Assembly (NCBI GenBank): GCA_937870605.1
Contig: CALMZW010000038.1
Coordinates: forward strand, 1-13,066
Direction of reading: 5' to 3'
Source: an uncultured Synergistaceae bacterium
GTDB lineage: Bacteria > Synergistota > Synergistia > Synergistales > Aminobacteriaceae
Length of the DNA stretch: 13,066 nt
Positions 7,529 to 13,066 of the stretch are shown here, in pieces. The position numbers were made by a program, and so were the translations under genes. The notes below the pieces were generated by a model that saw only the letters and a program-made list of their open reading frames with translations, ran no database searches and was not told where the DNA came from. Each line of letters begins with the position of its first letter. The first letter of the stretch is position 1.

Positions 7529-7611
7529 TATTTCCATCATTCCGACACTCGAAAGTCGTGGAAACCGACATTCCGGAGCACCATTTTCCCATGGGCGGGT
7601 TTTTCCCTTCT

Positions 7612-8550
7612 TTACGCGGATATCCCGATCACGATAATCCAGAACGGAATGGTGACGACGGAACAGATGGTGCTCATGGCGATGAGCCTTCCCGCATACT
7701 CCTCGTCCATCCCCATGCCCTGGGCGAGAATGAAGCTGTTGACGGCGATCGGCATCGCCGTCAGCAGAATGACCGTATCCATGACGAGCCGGCTCGTCGG
7801 CCAGATATAGAAGCACACCAGCATCAGAGCGGGGCATCCGAACAGTTTGAACAGCAGATCGACCCACATTTCCCGCATCGTGTTCAACAGTTTCCGGAAC
7901 AGGAGCGACGCCCCGAGCGAGAGGAGCGCGAGCCCCGTCCCCATGTCGGCAAGGATCCGGACCGGCTCGTCCAGCCAGCGCGGAAATGTATGCATTCCCG
8001 CGGCCGAAAGGGCGATTCCGAGCAAACATGCCAGGATAAAGGGGCTTTTCAGGAGACGTTCCACCGTCCGGATAACGGAACGAAGCGACAGACCTCCCGA
8101 CAGCACGAGTTGCCCGTAGGATATCGACAAGATCTGGTATCCGACGAAGCTGAGCGCGAAAAATACGGACACGACCTCCACTCCGGGCGCGCCCAGGGCG
8201 ATGGAGACGGCCGGCAATCCCATGAAAACGTTGTTGGCCCGAATGGAAACCATGACGGAAACGGCGACATGACGCCGATCCGTCGATTGCGTACGCGCAA
8301 TCAGCCACGCGATCGGGGGGGCGATGAGAAAGAAGACGTAACTGGCGATGATCAGGTTCGCGTCCGCGAACATGGCGGGGCTCGCCTTCATCGTCAGGCG
8401 CACGAGCAGCGCGGGAATGGCCACCCAGTAGACGAGGCGGTTGATCGCGACGACCGCGCGTTCGTCCAAAAACCCGGCCCGCCGCAGGACGGCGCCGACG
8501 CCGATAACCAGAGCGACCGGGAGAATGATCAGAAAGGAGTGAATGGACAT
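7612..8550 (-). CDS. AEC (auxin efflux carrier) family permease
   Basis: A 312-aa integral membrane protein with about ten hydrophobic segments arranged as two similar halves separated near residues 150-170. Family features are the N-terminal VLRRAGFLDERAVVAINRLVYWVAIPALL (21-49), the ANNVFMGLP motif (105-113) in the position of the family's G-N-x-G-F-x-G-x-P element, and MPIAVNSFILAQ (266-277) in the second half. Bacterial members include malonate, malate and other organic-anion carriers, but the substrate cannot be assigned here and no metabolic gene adjoins it. The ATG at 8550 follows GGAGG by only 2 bases, an unusually tight spacing; no better start is visible nearby. It is divergent from the phosphomannomutase, and a shared 13-bp palindrome lies between them. 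Confidence 0.87.
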   Translation of the reverse strand: MSIHSFLIILPVALVIGVGAVLRRAGFLDERAVVAINRLVYWVAIPALLVRLTMKASPAMFADANLIIASYVFFLIAPPIAWLIARTQSTDRRHVAVSVMVSIRANNVFMGLPAVSIALGAPGVEVVSVFFALSFVGYQILSISYGQLVLSGGLSLRSVIRTVERLLKSPFILACLLGIALSAAGMHTFPRWLDEPVRILADMGTGLALLSLGASLLFRKLLNTMREMWVDLLFKLFGCPALMLVCFYIWPTSRLVMDTVILLTAMPIAVNSFILAQGMGMDEEYAGRLIAMSTICSVVTIPFWIIVIGISA

Positions 8551-8580
8551 CGCCTCCGAAACTCGTTAAGATGAATATTG

Positions 8581-8589
8581 TGGTATCAT
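8581..8589 (+). promoter_or_regulatory. Extended -10 promoter for the phosphomannomutase gene
   Basis: TGG-TATCAT fits an extended -10 (TGn plus a 5/6 match). No -35 is evident. The start would be near 8596, about 30 nt before the ATG at 8626. It is the left part of the palindrome TGGTATCATACCA. Confidence 0.5.
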
Positions 8590-8593
8590 ACCA
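8585..8593 (-). promoter_or_regulatory. Extended -10 promoter for the AEC permease gene
   Basis: On the minus strand the same palindrome reads TGG-TATGAT, again an extended -10 with 5/6 match. The start would be near 8578, about 28 nt before the ATG at 8550. The two opposing -10 hexamers overlap by five bases. Confidence 0.48.
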
Positions 8594-8625
8594 GCCCTAT
8601 AGGGGCGCGAACAGGGAGGACTTCC

Positions 8626-10005
8626 ATGTCTTTACCCGCCAATATCTTCAGGGAATACGACATCCGCGGCATCGCGGACAGCGATCTCACCGACGAAAAC
8701 GTGGAACAAATAGGCGCCGCCTTCGGCGCATGCCTCATGCAAAACGGCGTTGACAAAGCGTCCGTCGGCGGCGACGTCCGCCTTTCGACCGAACGGATCC
8801 GCAGAGCGGCGACCCGCGGGCTCGTCCGCGCGGGCGTATCCGTCACCGACCTCGGCGTGGTGATGACGCCGATACTCTACTGGAGTCTTTTCGAGCTGAA
8901 CCTCGACGGCGCAGTTATGATCACCGGGAGCCACAACCCGAAGGACATGAACGGGCTCAAGCTCGCACTCGGGAAGACCACAATGTACGGCGAACAGATC
9001 CGGAATATCCTGCGTCTTGCCGAAAGCGGGCTTTCCGACGCCCGGGAACCCGGACGCGTCACGTCTCGGTCGATCGGTCGGGACTACGTCGACATGCTCC
9101 TCTCGCGCATCAGCCTCGGCCCCAGGAAACTCAGGGTTGTCGCGGACGCAGGAAACGGCACGGCAGGCCTCTTCATCCGGCAGTATCTCGAAGGGCTGGG
9201 GTGCGAGGTCATCCCGCTCTATTGCGATCCCGACGGGACCTTCCCGAATCATCACCCGGACCCGCAACGCCGCGAAAACCTTCTCGCCCTTTCCGAAACG
9301 GTTCGCCGGAACGGAGCGGATGTCGGACTCGCGTTCGACGGCGACGCCGACCGTCTCGGAGTGGTCGACGAACGCGGTGAGATCGTGTGGGGCGATATCC
9401 TGATGACGCTCTACTGGAGAGAGATCCTCCCGGCGCATCCCGGGACGACCGTTCTGATCGAGGTGAAGTGCTCCCAGGCGCTCGAGGAGGAAGTTCGGAA
9501 GCTCGGAGGCGTTCCGGAGTATTGCCGGTCGGGACACTCTCTGATCAAGGCGCGCATGAAGGAAGTGAACGCGCTCTTCGCCGGGGAGTTGTCCGGACAC
9601 ATGTTCTTCGCGGACGAGTATTATGGATTCGACGACTCGTTCTACGCGGCCGGCAGGCTTCTGCGAATCCTGTCTCACGAGACGCAGCCTCTGTCCGTGC
9701 TGCTCTCGGATGTCCCGAAGTACCCGGGCACCGACGAAGTGCGAATCGACTGCGCCGACGACCGCAAGTTCGACGTCATCGACCGGATACGGGACGCCGC
9801 CCTCCGGGATCACGACGCGATCACCGTGGACGGCGTCCGGGTGCTCTACCCTGACGGGTGGGGGCTCGTCCGGGCCTCAAACACGCAACCGGTTCTCGTC
9901 GCGCGCTGCGAGGGGAAGGATGCGAAAGCGCTCGAACGCATCAGCGCCGATATGCGCCGACGCATTGTCGACCAGGGGATCCCACCCTTCGAGTGGAGTC
10001 ATTGA
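8626..10005 (+). CDS. Phosphomannomutase/phosphoglucomutase (alpha-D-phosphohexomutase)
   Basis: A 459-aa cytoplasmic enzyme interconverting hexose 6- and 1-phosphates, feeding sugar nucleotides for LPS, exopolysaccharide or glycan synthesis. All four family motifs are present: the phosphoserine loop TGSHNP (S102), the metal-binding DGDADR (238-243), the sugar-binding GELSGH (320-325) and the phosphate-binding RASNTQP (416-422). The N-terminal NIFREYDIRG and overall length match the AlgC/ManB-type group, whose members often accept both mannose and glucose phosphates; specificity is not decided here. The ATG at 8626 has GGGAGGA just upstream; extending to 8578 would add 16 residues that precede the family's usual start. 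Its 3' end overlaps the convergent MBL gene by 7 bases. No polysaccharide operon is visible around it. Confidence 0.95.
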   Translation: MSLPANIFREYDIRGIADSDLTDENVEQIGAAFGACLMQNGVDKASVGGDVRLSTERIRRAATRGLVRAGVSVTDLGVVMTPILYWSLFELNLDGAVMITGSHNPKDMNGLKLALGKTTMYGEQIRNILRLAESGLSDAREPGRVTSRSIGRDYVDMLLSRISLGPRKLRVVADAGNGTAGLFIRQYLEGLGCEVIPLYCDPDGTFPNHHPDPQRRENLLALSETVRRNGADVGLAFDGDADRLGVVDERGEIVWGDILMTLYWREILPAHPGTTVLIEVKCSQALEEEVRKLGGVPEYCRSGHSLIKARMKEVNALFAGELSGHMFFADEYYGFDDSFYAAGRLLRILSHETQPLSVLLSDVPKYPGTDEVRIDCADDRKFDVIDRIRDAALRDHDAITVDGVRVLYPDGWGLVRASNTQPVLVARCEGKDAKALERISADMRRRIVDQGIPPFEWSH

Positions 10006-10889
10006 GTCCTCTCCCACAATAGCCGGCCGCCGTCGACACGCGGCGCGATCCGCCCCTTCGACGCAAGATGCGTCAGGTGCGCGGCCAGCGTCGCACGCGA
10101 CAGGACGAACTGTTGCGGCGTCATCTCCAGCCCCCACGACTCGAACACCGCTGCAAGGACATCTTCTTCGCTTCGTGCAGCGGCCAGTGTTTCGTAGACG
10201 CGCTCCGAAAGCAGAAGGATTCCCTTCCTCGTCGCCTCCGACGCCGGACGGATGCTCTTTCCGGCGTCCGCGTGGCACGGAACGAAGAACGCGGCGTCGT
10301 CCCCTTCGAGCAGGTCAAGCGTCGCAAGCGCCGCCCCGACGTCCAGCGTCACGATGAAACGGTATTTTTCCACTATTTCGGCGGAGAACACCGAATCCGC
10401 AACATAGAAGACGCCGTCCGGACTCTTGACTCCGACCATGTCCAGAAAGTGACCGGGGAGCGGGACGGCGCGAAGCGGGGTTCCCGGGATCGATCCGTCG
10501 CTGCCGATGATCCGCTCGACCTTTGAGGGTTGCGCCTCAAGAAATTTGTTCTTCAGTTCCGCAAAGGGATTCGCGCCCCACAGAAACGTCGGTTCCAGCC
10601 GGGGGCGCTCGATGAGGACGCTCTCGACGCTCGTCGCAGCGATCCAGCACCCCGTCTTCTTCTGGAGATACGCATTGCCGCCGATGTGATCGGCATTGGA
10701 GTGCGTGTTCACGATGCCCTCGAGCTTCCATCCCATCCCGGCGATGGCTCTGTTAAGCTGACGCCCGGCGTTCTCGTCTCCCCCGCTGTCGATCAGAATC
10801 GCACTGTCACCATCCACCCACACGCCGACATTCACTCTGCCGGGAACGTAAAACGAACCTCCCGCAATCGGACGTATTTCAAGATCCAC
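9999..10889 (-). CDS. Metallo-beta-lactamase-fold hydrolase with helical C-terminal domain
   Basis: A 296-aa soluble protein. The MBL metal site is recognisable: THSNADHIGGN (62-72), giving H63, D67 and H68, with Asn65 where the classic HxHxDH has its second histidine; then H147 in PLPGHFLD, D165 in YVADSVF and H206 in VPCHAD. The N-terminal strands (FYVPGRVNVGVWVDGDSAILIDSGGD) are typical of the fold. The last 65 residues, with TPQQFVLSRATLAAHLTHLASKGRI, resemble a small winged-helix-like module often attached to stand-alone hydrolases of this class. The reaction is unknown; thioesterase, glyoxalase-II-like and other hydrolases share this fold. The GTG at 10889 is chosen because GGGGGGT lies about 6 bases upstream; the GTG at 10928 has no Shine-Dalgarno and adds 13 unremarkable residues. 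Confidence 0.85.
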   Translation of the reverse strand: MDLEIRPIAGGSFYVPGRVNVGVWVDGDSAILIDSGGDENAGRQLNRAIAGMGWKLEGIVNTHSNADHIGGNAYLQKKTGCWIAATSVESVLIERPRLEPTFLWGANPFAELKNKFLEAQPSKVERIIGSDGSIPGTPLRAVPLPGHFLDMVGVKSPDGVFYVADSVFSAEIVEKYRFIVTLDVGAALATLDLLEGDDAAFFVPCHADAGKSIRPASEATRKGILLLSERVYETLAAARSEEDVLAAVFESWGLEMTPQQFVLSRATLAAHLTHLASKGRIAPRVDGGRLLWERTQ

Positions 10890-10953
10890 AGCACCACCCC
10901 CCAAAGATATACAAGAAAGATTATTCACAATTCGAATGTTTCTTCGTAAATGC

Positions 10954-10962
10954 TGCTATACT
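10954..10962 (+). promoter_or_regulatory. Extended -10 promoter of the 40-aa gene
   Basis: TGC-TATACT is an extended -10 with a 5/6 match. No good -35 lies 16-18 bases upstream. The start would fall near 10969, directly before the palindrome at 10972. Confidence 0.55.
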
Positions 10963-10971
10963 CCCTACAGA

Positions 10972-10987
10972 TTTGGTACGTACCAAA
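10972..10987. promoter_or_regulatory. Perfect 16-bp palindrome, probable repressor operator
   Basis: TTTGGTAC followed by GTACCAAA is an uninterrupted dyad. It begins about 3 bases after the predicted transcription start, where a bound dimer would block initiation. A third TTTGGTAC half-site occurs at 11004-11011, 32 bases from the first, about three helical turns. The regulator is not identifiable from this window. Confidence 0.55.
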
Positions 10988-11045
10988 AAAATTTATTAGC
11001 TGCTTTGGTACGGATTCCCAGATATTTTCAGGAGGTGTCGACGGC

Positions 11046-11168
11046 ATGGACAAGGACAAGAAGGCGCTCTGCGCCATATCCACGGAGGAACGACAGGGTT
11101 TCGAGGATTTCAACGCCGTCATGGCGGATCTGAATCAGGAAATGGTCCGCGCTCCTTTTGACAACTGA
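11046..11168 (+). CDS. Small protein of 40 residues, unknown function
   Basis: I do not recognise this protein. It begins MDKDKKALCAISTEER, is charged and slightly acidic, has one cysteine (C9) and no membrane segment; residues 12-34 could form one amphipathic helix. AGGAGG (11030-11035) lies 10 bases before the ATG, and most codons end in G or C like the neighbouring genes. The frame is open upstream to an ATG at 10950, but that start precedes the predicted transcript and encodes the operator region. An extended -10 promoter (10954), a palindromic operator (10972) and an intrinsic terminator (11194) frame it as its own transcript of about 255 nt. It could be a regulator-binding peptide, a toxin-like or stress peptide, or a dual-function small RNA; none of these is shown by sequence. 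Confidence 0.62.
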   Translation: MDKDKKALCAISTEERQGFEDFNAVMADLNQEMVRAPFDN

Positions 11169-11193
11169 TCGCGGATTTCTTTGAACGAGTCGC

Positions 11194-11223
11194 CGGTCCG
11201 GGATCCCCGGGCCGTTTTTTTTT
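11194..11223 (+). terminator. Intrinsic terminator of the 40-aa gene
   Basis: CGGTCCGGG (11194-11202) pairs with CCCGGGCCG (11206-11214), with one T-G wobble and a 3-base ATC loop, followed by nine Ts. It lies 25 bases after the small ORF and separates it from the ABC operon. Confidence 0.9.
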
Positions 11224-11266
11224 ATTGTACACCTTATCTTCCTTTTCCCTCCCTTTGTGAATTCCT

Positions 11267-11295
11267 TTGTCAGTGACTTTCAGTTGAGCTATAAT
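11267..11295 (+). promoter_or_regulatory. Near-consensus promoter of the amino-acid ABC operon
   Basis: TTGTCA (11267-11272), a 17-base spacer and a perfect TATAAT (11290-11295) give a strong sigma-70-type promoter; start near 11302. A small dyad GTCA-G-TGAC (11269-11277) overlaps the -35. The 154 bases between the small ORF and this operon otherwise hold only the terminator and a pyrimidine-rich stretch (11232-11256). Confidence 0.8.
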
Positions 11296-11322
11296 TCTTA
11301 GGCTAAACAGGAGGTGACTATT

Positions 11323-12114
11323 TTGCAGAAGGCGATCGAGGTTCGACACCTCTGCAAGTCCTTCGATCAACTGGAAGTCCTCAAGGACGTTTCCCTTTCG
11401 GTGGACGAAGGCGAAGTTGTGTCCGTCATCGGTCCGAGCGGCTCGGGCAAGAGCACGCTCGCCCGTTGCATCTGCCGTCTCGAGCCGATCAACGGCGGCG
11501 AAATCTGTCTGTACGGAAACCGCATCGACACGGGAACGCATTCCCACAGCGATCTGGCGCGCTACGTCGGGATGATCTTTCAGCAGTTCAATCTCTTCCC
11601 GCACCTGTCCGTTCTCGACAACATCACGCTGTCTCCGGTGAAGATCCGCAACATGAATCCCCGGGAGGCCGAAGAGATCGCGGTCAATCTTCTGAAGCGC
11701 GTCGGACTCGAGGACAAGATCCGGTCGTGGCCGAACGAACTCTCGGGCGGACAGCGCCAGCGCGTCGCCATCGCCCGCGCCCTCGCGGTCAACCCGAAGA
11801 TCATGATTTTCGACGAGCCGACGAGCGCGCTCGATCCGGAGCTTGTCGGCGAGGTTCTCGACGTCATCGCCGGCCTTGCCGAGAGCGGCATGACGATGAT
11901 GATCATCACGCACGAGATGTTCTTCGCACGGGAAGTATCGAACCGCGTCGTGTTCATGGCGGACGGAGGGATCGTCGAGCAGGGAAAACCGGCCGATATC
12001 CTCATGCGGCCGCAGATGGCGAGGACCCGGCTTTTCCTCCAGCGGATCCTCGCCCATTTCGGCGAGAATCTGACCCACGCTCCGGCAGGGGAGGCGACAT
12101 CACATGGCGCTTGA
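11323..12114 (+). CDS. Polar amino-acid ABC transporter ATP-binding protein
   Basis: A 263-aa ATPase of the GlnQ/HisP class that powers uptake of polar amino acids. Motifs: Walker A GPSGSGKST (37-45), Q-loop IFQQFNLFPHLSVLDN (85-100), signature LSGGQ (140-144), Walker B IMIFDEPTSALDPE (160-173) and H-loop ITHEM (H197). Length is slightly above the usual 240-250 because of a polar tail after residue 245. The start is taken as TTG at 11323, 8 bases after AGGAGG (11309-11314); the in-frame GTG at 11314 is part of that Shine-Dalgarno and cannot be the start. The last 11 bases overlap the permease gene, suggesting coupled translation. Which amino acid is carried cannot be read from the ATPase. Confidence 0.94.
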   Translation: MQKAIEVRHLCKSFDQLEVLKDVSLSVDEGEVVSVIGPSGSGKSTLARCICRLEPINGGEICLYGNRIDTGTHSHSDLARYVGMIFQQFNLFPHLSVLDNITLSPVKIRNMNPREAEEIAVNLLKRVGLEDKIRSWPNELSGGQRQRVAIARALAVNPKIMIFDEPTSALDPELVGEVLDVIAGLAESGMTMMIITHEMFFAREVSNRVVFMADGGIVEQGKPADILMRPQMARTRLFLQRILAHFGENLTHAPAGEATSHGA

Positions 12115-12757
12115 TTTCTCCGCCATCACGCCGTACCTTCACATGCTTCTGGCAGGCGCGCTGATTACGCTGAAGGGTTCCGCCCTTGCGGTGGTCTTCG
12201 GAGCCCTTCTCGGCATCCTCGTGGGCGCCCTTCGCGTTCTTCCGTATACGCCCATACGAACCCTGGCGGCGACATACATCTACATCATCCGCGGAACGCC
12301 GCTGCTGATCCAGCTCTTTCTGATCTACTTCGGACTTCCCTCTCTCGGGATCAATCTTCCGGCCTTCGCCTCCGGCGTTATCGGACTCTCGATCAACTCC
12401 GCCGGGTACGTCGGCGAGATCGTGCGCGGCGGCATCGAGGCCGTTCCGAAGGGACAATGGGAGGCCGCACAGGTGCTGGGGCTCTCCTACTTCCGGACGA
12501 TGCGGCACATCATCCTGCCGCAGGCGATCCGGAACATGCTTCCCGCGTTCGGCAACGAGTTCGTCACGCTCATCAAGGAGTCGTCGCTGCTGTCCACGCT
12601 CGCGATTTCCGAACTCACGATGGTGGGGCAGCAGGTTCGCAGCGTGACCTACGCTTCCTTCGAAACGTTCATCACCGTCGGCGTCATGTACCTCATTCTC
12701 ACGAGCGTCACGAGCCTGATCCTCCAGCTCGTCGAGAAAAAGTGGAGAGTGGGCTGA
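12104..12757 (+). CDS. Polar amino-acid ABC transporter permease
   Basis: A 217-aa inner-membrane permease of the HisM/GlnP family. Hydrophobic segments lie near 13-42, 57-78, 85-99 and 188-210. The family motif ATYIYIIRGTPLLIQLFLIYFGLP (56-79) and the ATPase-contacting EAA loop, from about QWEAAQVLG to MRHIILPQAIRNMLPAFGNEF, are intact, followed by IKESSLLSTLAISEL (157-171). GGGGAGG lies 9 bases before the ATG. It overlaps the ATPase gene by 11 bases. A single permease of this type usually works as a homodimer. The substrate-binding protein is not upstream in this operon and none starts in the 255 bases that follow, so it must be elsewhere. Confidence 0.94.
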   Translation: MALDFSAITPYLHMLLAGALITLKGSALAVVFGALLGILVGALRVLPYTPIRTLAATYIYIIRGTPLLIQLFLIYFGLPSLGINLPAFASGVIGLSINSAGYVGEIVRGGIEAVPKGQWEAAQVLGLSYFRTMRHIILPQAIRNMLPAFGNEFVTLIKESSLLSTLAISELTMVGQQVRSVTYASFETFITVGVMYLILTSVTSLILQLVEKKWRVG

Positions 12758-13013
12758 TTTCTCCCGCTCATTTCCGGAGAACGCGTCAGGGATAGGTACG
12801 GACGGCATGGGCTGCGGTTCGCTCAAAAGGATTTCCGCTCTTCCCTGAACGCTTCGCGGAACATGCGAATATCGTACGCAGTCAAAAATAAAGGAGCTCC
12901 GGTTTCCCCGGGGCTCCTTTCGCGTCTGACGGTGTCTTCCCATCCCCGGTGCGCCGGGAGAGACGAAAACTATCTTCCTCAATACATCGAGAAGAACGTC
13001 AGATCATGCGTTT
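12758..13013. other. Non-coding stretch after the ABC operon
   Basis: No ORF with coding character is seen on either strand; long open frames here continue out of phase from the permease. It contains the hairpin at 12890-12920 and a loose long-range repeat, GCGTCAGGGA (12785-12794) against TCCCTGAACGC (12842-12852). No tRNA, riboswitch or IS end was recognised. Confidence 0.5.
12884..12920 (-). terminator. Intrinsic terminator, best read on the minus strand
   Basis: AAAGGAGCTCCGG (12890-12902) pairs with CCGGGGCTCCTTT (12908-12920), a 13-bp stem with one wobble and a 5-base loop. On the minus strand it is followed by TTTATTTTT, a good U-tract; on the plus strand only TTT follows. It probably ends an incoming minus-strand transcript and may weakly stop the ABC operon as well. 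Confidence 0.72.
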
Positions 13014-13027
13014 TCAGGAACGCATGA
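13004..13027. repeat. Inverted repeat, 9-bp arms
   Basis: TCATGCGTT (13004-13012) and AACGCATGA (13019-13027) are perfect complements with a 6-base loop, TTCAGG. The loop and arm contain the stop codon of the putative minus-strand tail. No T-tract follows on either strand, so it is not a typical intrinsic terminator. Confidence 0.6.
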
Positions 13028-13064
13028 CCGCCCCTTCGGCCCCGGACGTCACGAACTCCCTGTA
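13014..13064 (-). CDS. Possible C-terminal tail of a minus-strand gene running in from the right
   Basis: The last bases of the window, read on the minus strand, give 16 codons YREFVTSGAEGAVMRS and then TGA. Almost every codon ends in G or C, as in the real genes here, and a minus-strand terminator lies about 95 bases beyond the stop. The piece is too short to name a family. The alternative frame on this strand has poorer codon usage. Confidence 0.35.
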   Translation of the reverse strand, partial: YREFVTSGAEGAVMRS

Positions 13065-13066
13065 GC

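Noticed and set aside
7434..7611. Terminator between the AEC permease and HD-GYP genes
   Set aside because: CCCATGGG and the CGAC/GTCG pair near 7550-7600 give only short imperfect stems with no T-tract on the minus strand.
8632..9813. A 393-codon minus-strand open frame
   Set aside because: It is the exact antisense of the phosphomannomutase, whose four catalytic motifs are intact; the translation shows no recognisable domain.
10890..10928. GTG at 10928 as the start of the MBL hydrolase
   Set aside because: No Shine-Dalgarno; the GTG at 10889 has GGGGGGT at a suitable distance and begins at the conserved fold.
11119..12982. Two long minus-strand open frames (12078-11119 and 12982-12002)
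   Set aside because: They mirror the amino-acid ABC ATPase and permease genes, are highly charged and cross the promoter and terminator signals.
1..13066. CRISPR, tRNA, rRNA, insertion sequence or phage features
   Set aside because: No spaced direct repeats, tRNA-like cloverleaf, rRNA stretch, transposase/integrase motif or terminal inverted repeat with target duplication was seen by eye.

Overview
The window looks like core chromosome of a GC-rich diderm bacterium. The evidence for an outer membrane is a TonB protein, a TonB-dependent outer-membrane receptor and a periplasmic-binding-protein importer. Dense gene packing, GTG/TTG starts, an HD-GYP protein and a polar amino-acid ABC importer would fit Synergistota, but that assignment is inference from gene style, not from a marker gene. 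I see no rRNA, tRNA, CRISPR array, insertion sequence, integrase or phage gene.

Layout. (1) Positions 2-6131 form a corrinoid-uptake locus. The 3' part of tonB (+) converges on a three-gene ABC importer on the minus strand: binding protein 3869-2733, permease 2736-1711 and ATPase 1714-683, joined by GTGA and ATGA stop/start overlaps. Divergent from it is a cobalamin riboswitch (about 3951-4087) followed by an intrinsic terminator (4162-4201), which controls a BtuB-like receptor (4221-6131). Receptor, TonB and importer would together carry a corrinoid across both membranes. The riboswitch covers only the receptor transcript. (2) Positions 6135-8550 carry two minus-strand genes, an HD-GYP protein and an AEC-family permease. 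(3) A phosphomannomutase/phosphoglucomutase (8626-10005, +) overlaps tail-to-tail with a metallo-beta-lactamase-fold hydrolase (10889-9999, -). (4) Positions 10954-11223 form a complete miniature transcription unit: extended -10 promoter, 16-bp palindrome at the start site, Shine-Dalgarno, 40-codon ORF and intrinsic terminator. (5) Positions 11267-12757 hold a near-consensus promoter, an amino-acid ABC ATPase with a TTG start, and its permease; no binding protein lies in the window. (6) The right edge is mostly non-coding and carries a minus-strand terminator and the possible tail of an incoming minus-strand gene.

Promoter architecture recurs. Two divergent gene pairs (3869/4221 and 8550/8626) appear to use -10 elements that lie side by side or within one palindrome, so the two directions may exclude each other. 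Three gene pairs converge with 18, 3 or -7 bases between stops and no obvious terminator.

I found no convincing undescribed defence, secretion or biosynthetic system. The best candidate for something new is the 40-aa gene with its TTTGGTAC operator-like sites.
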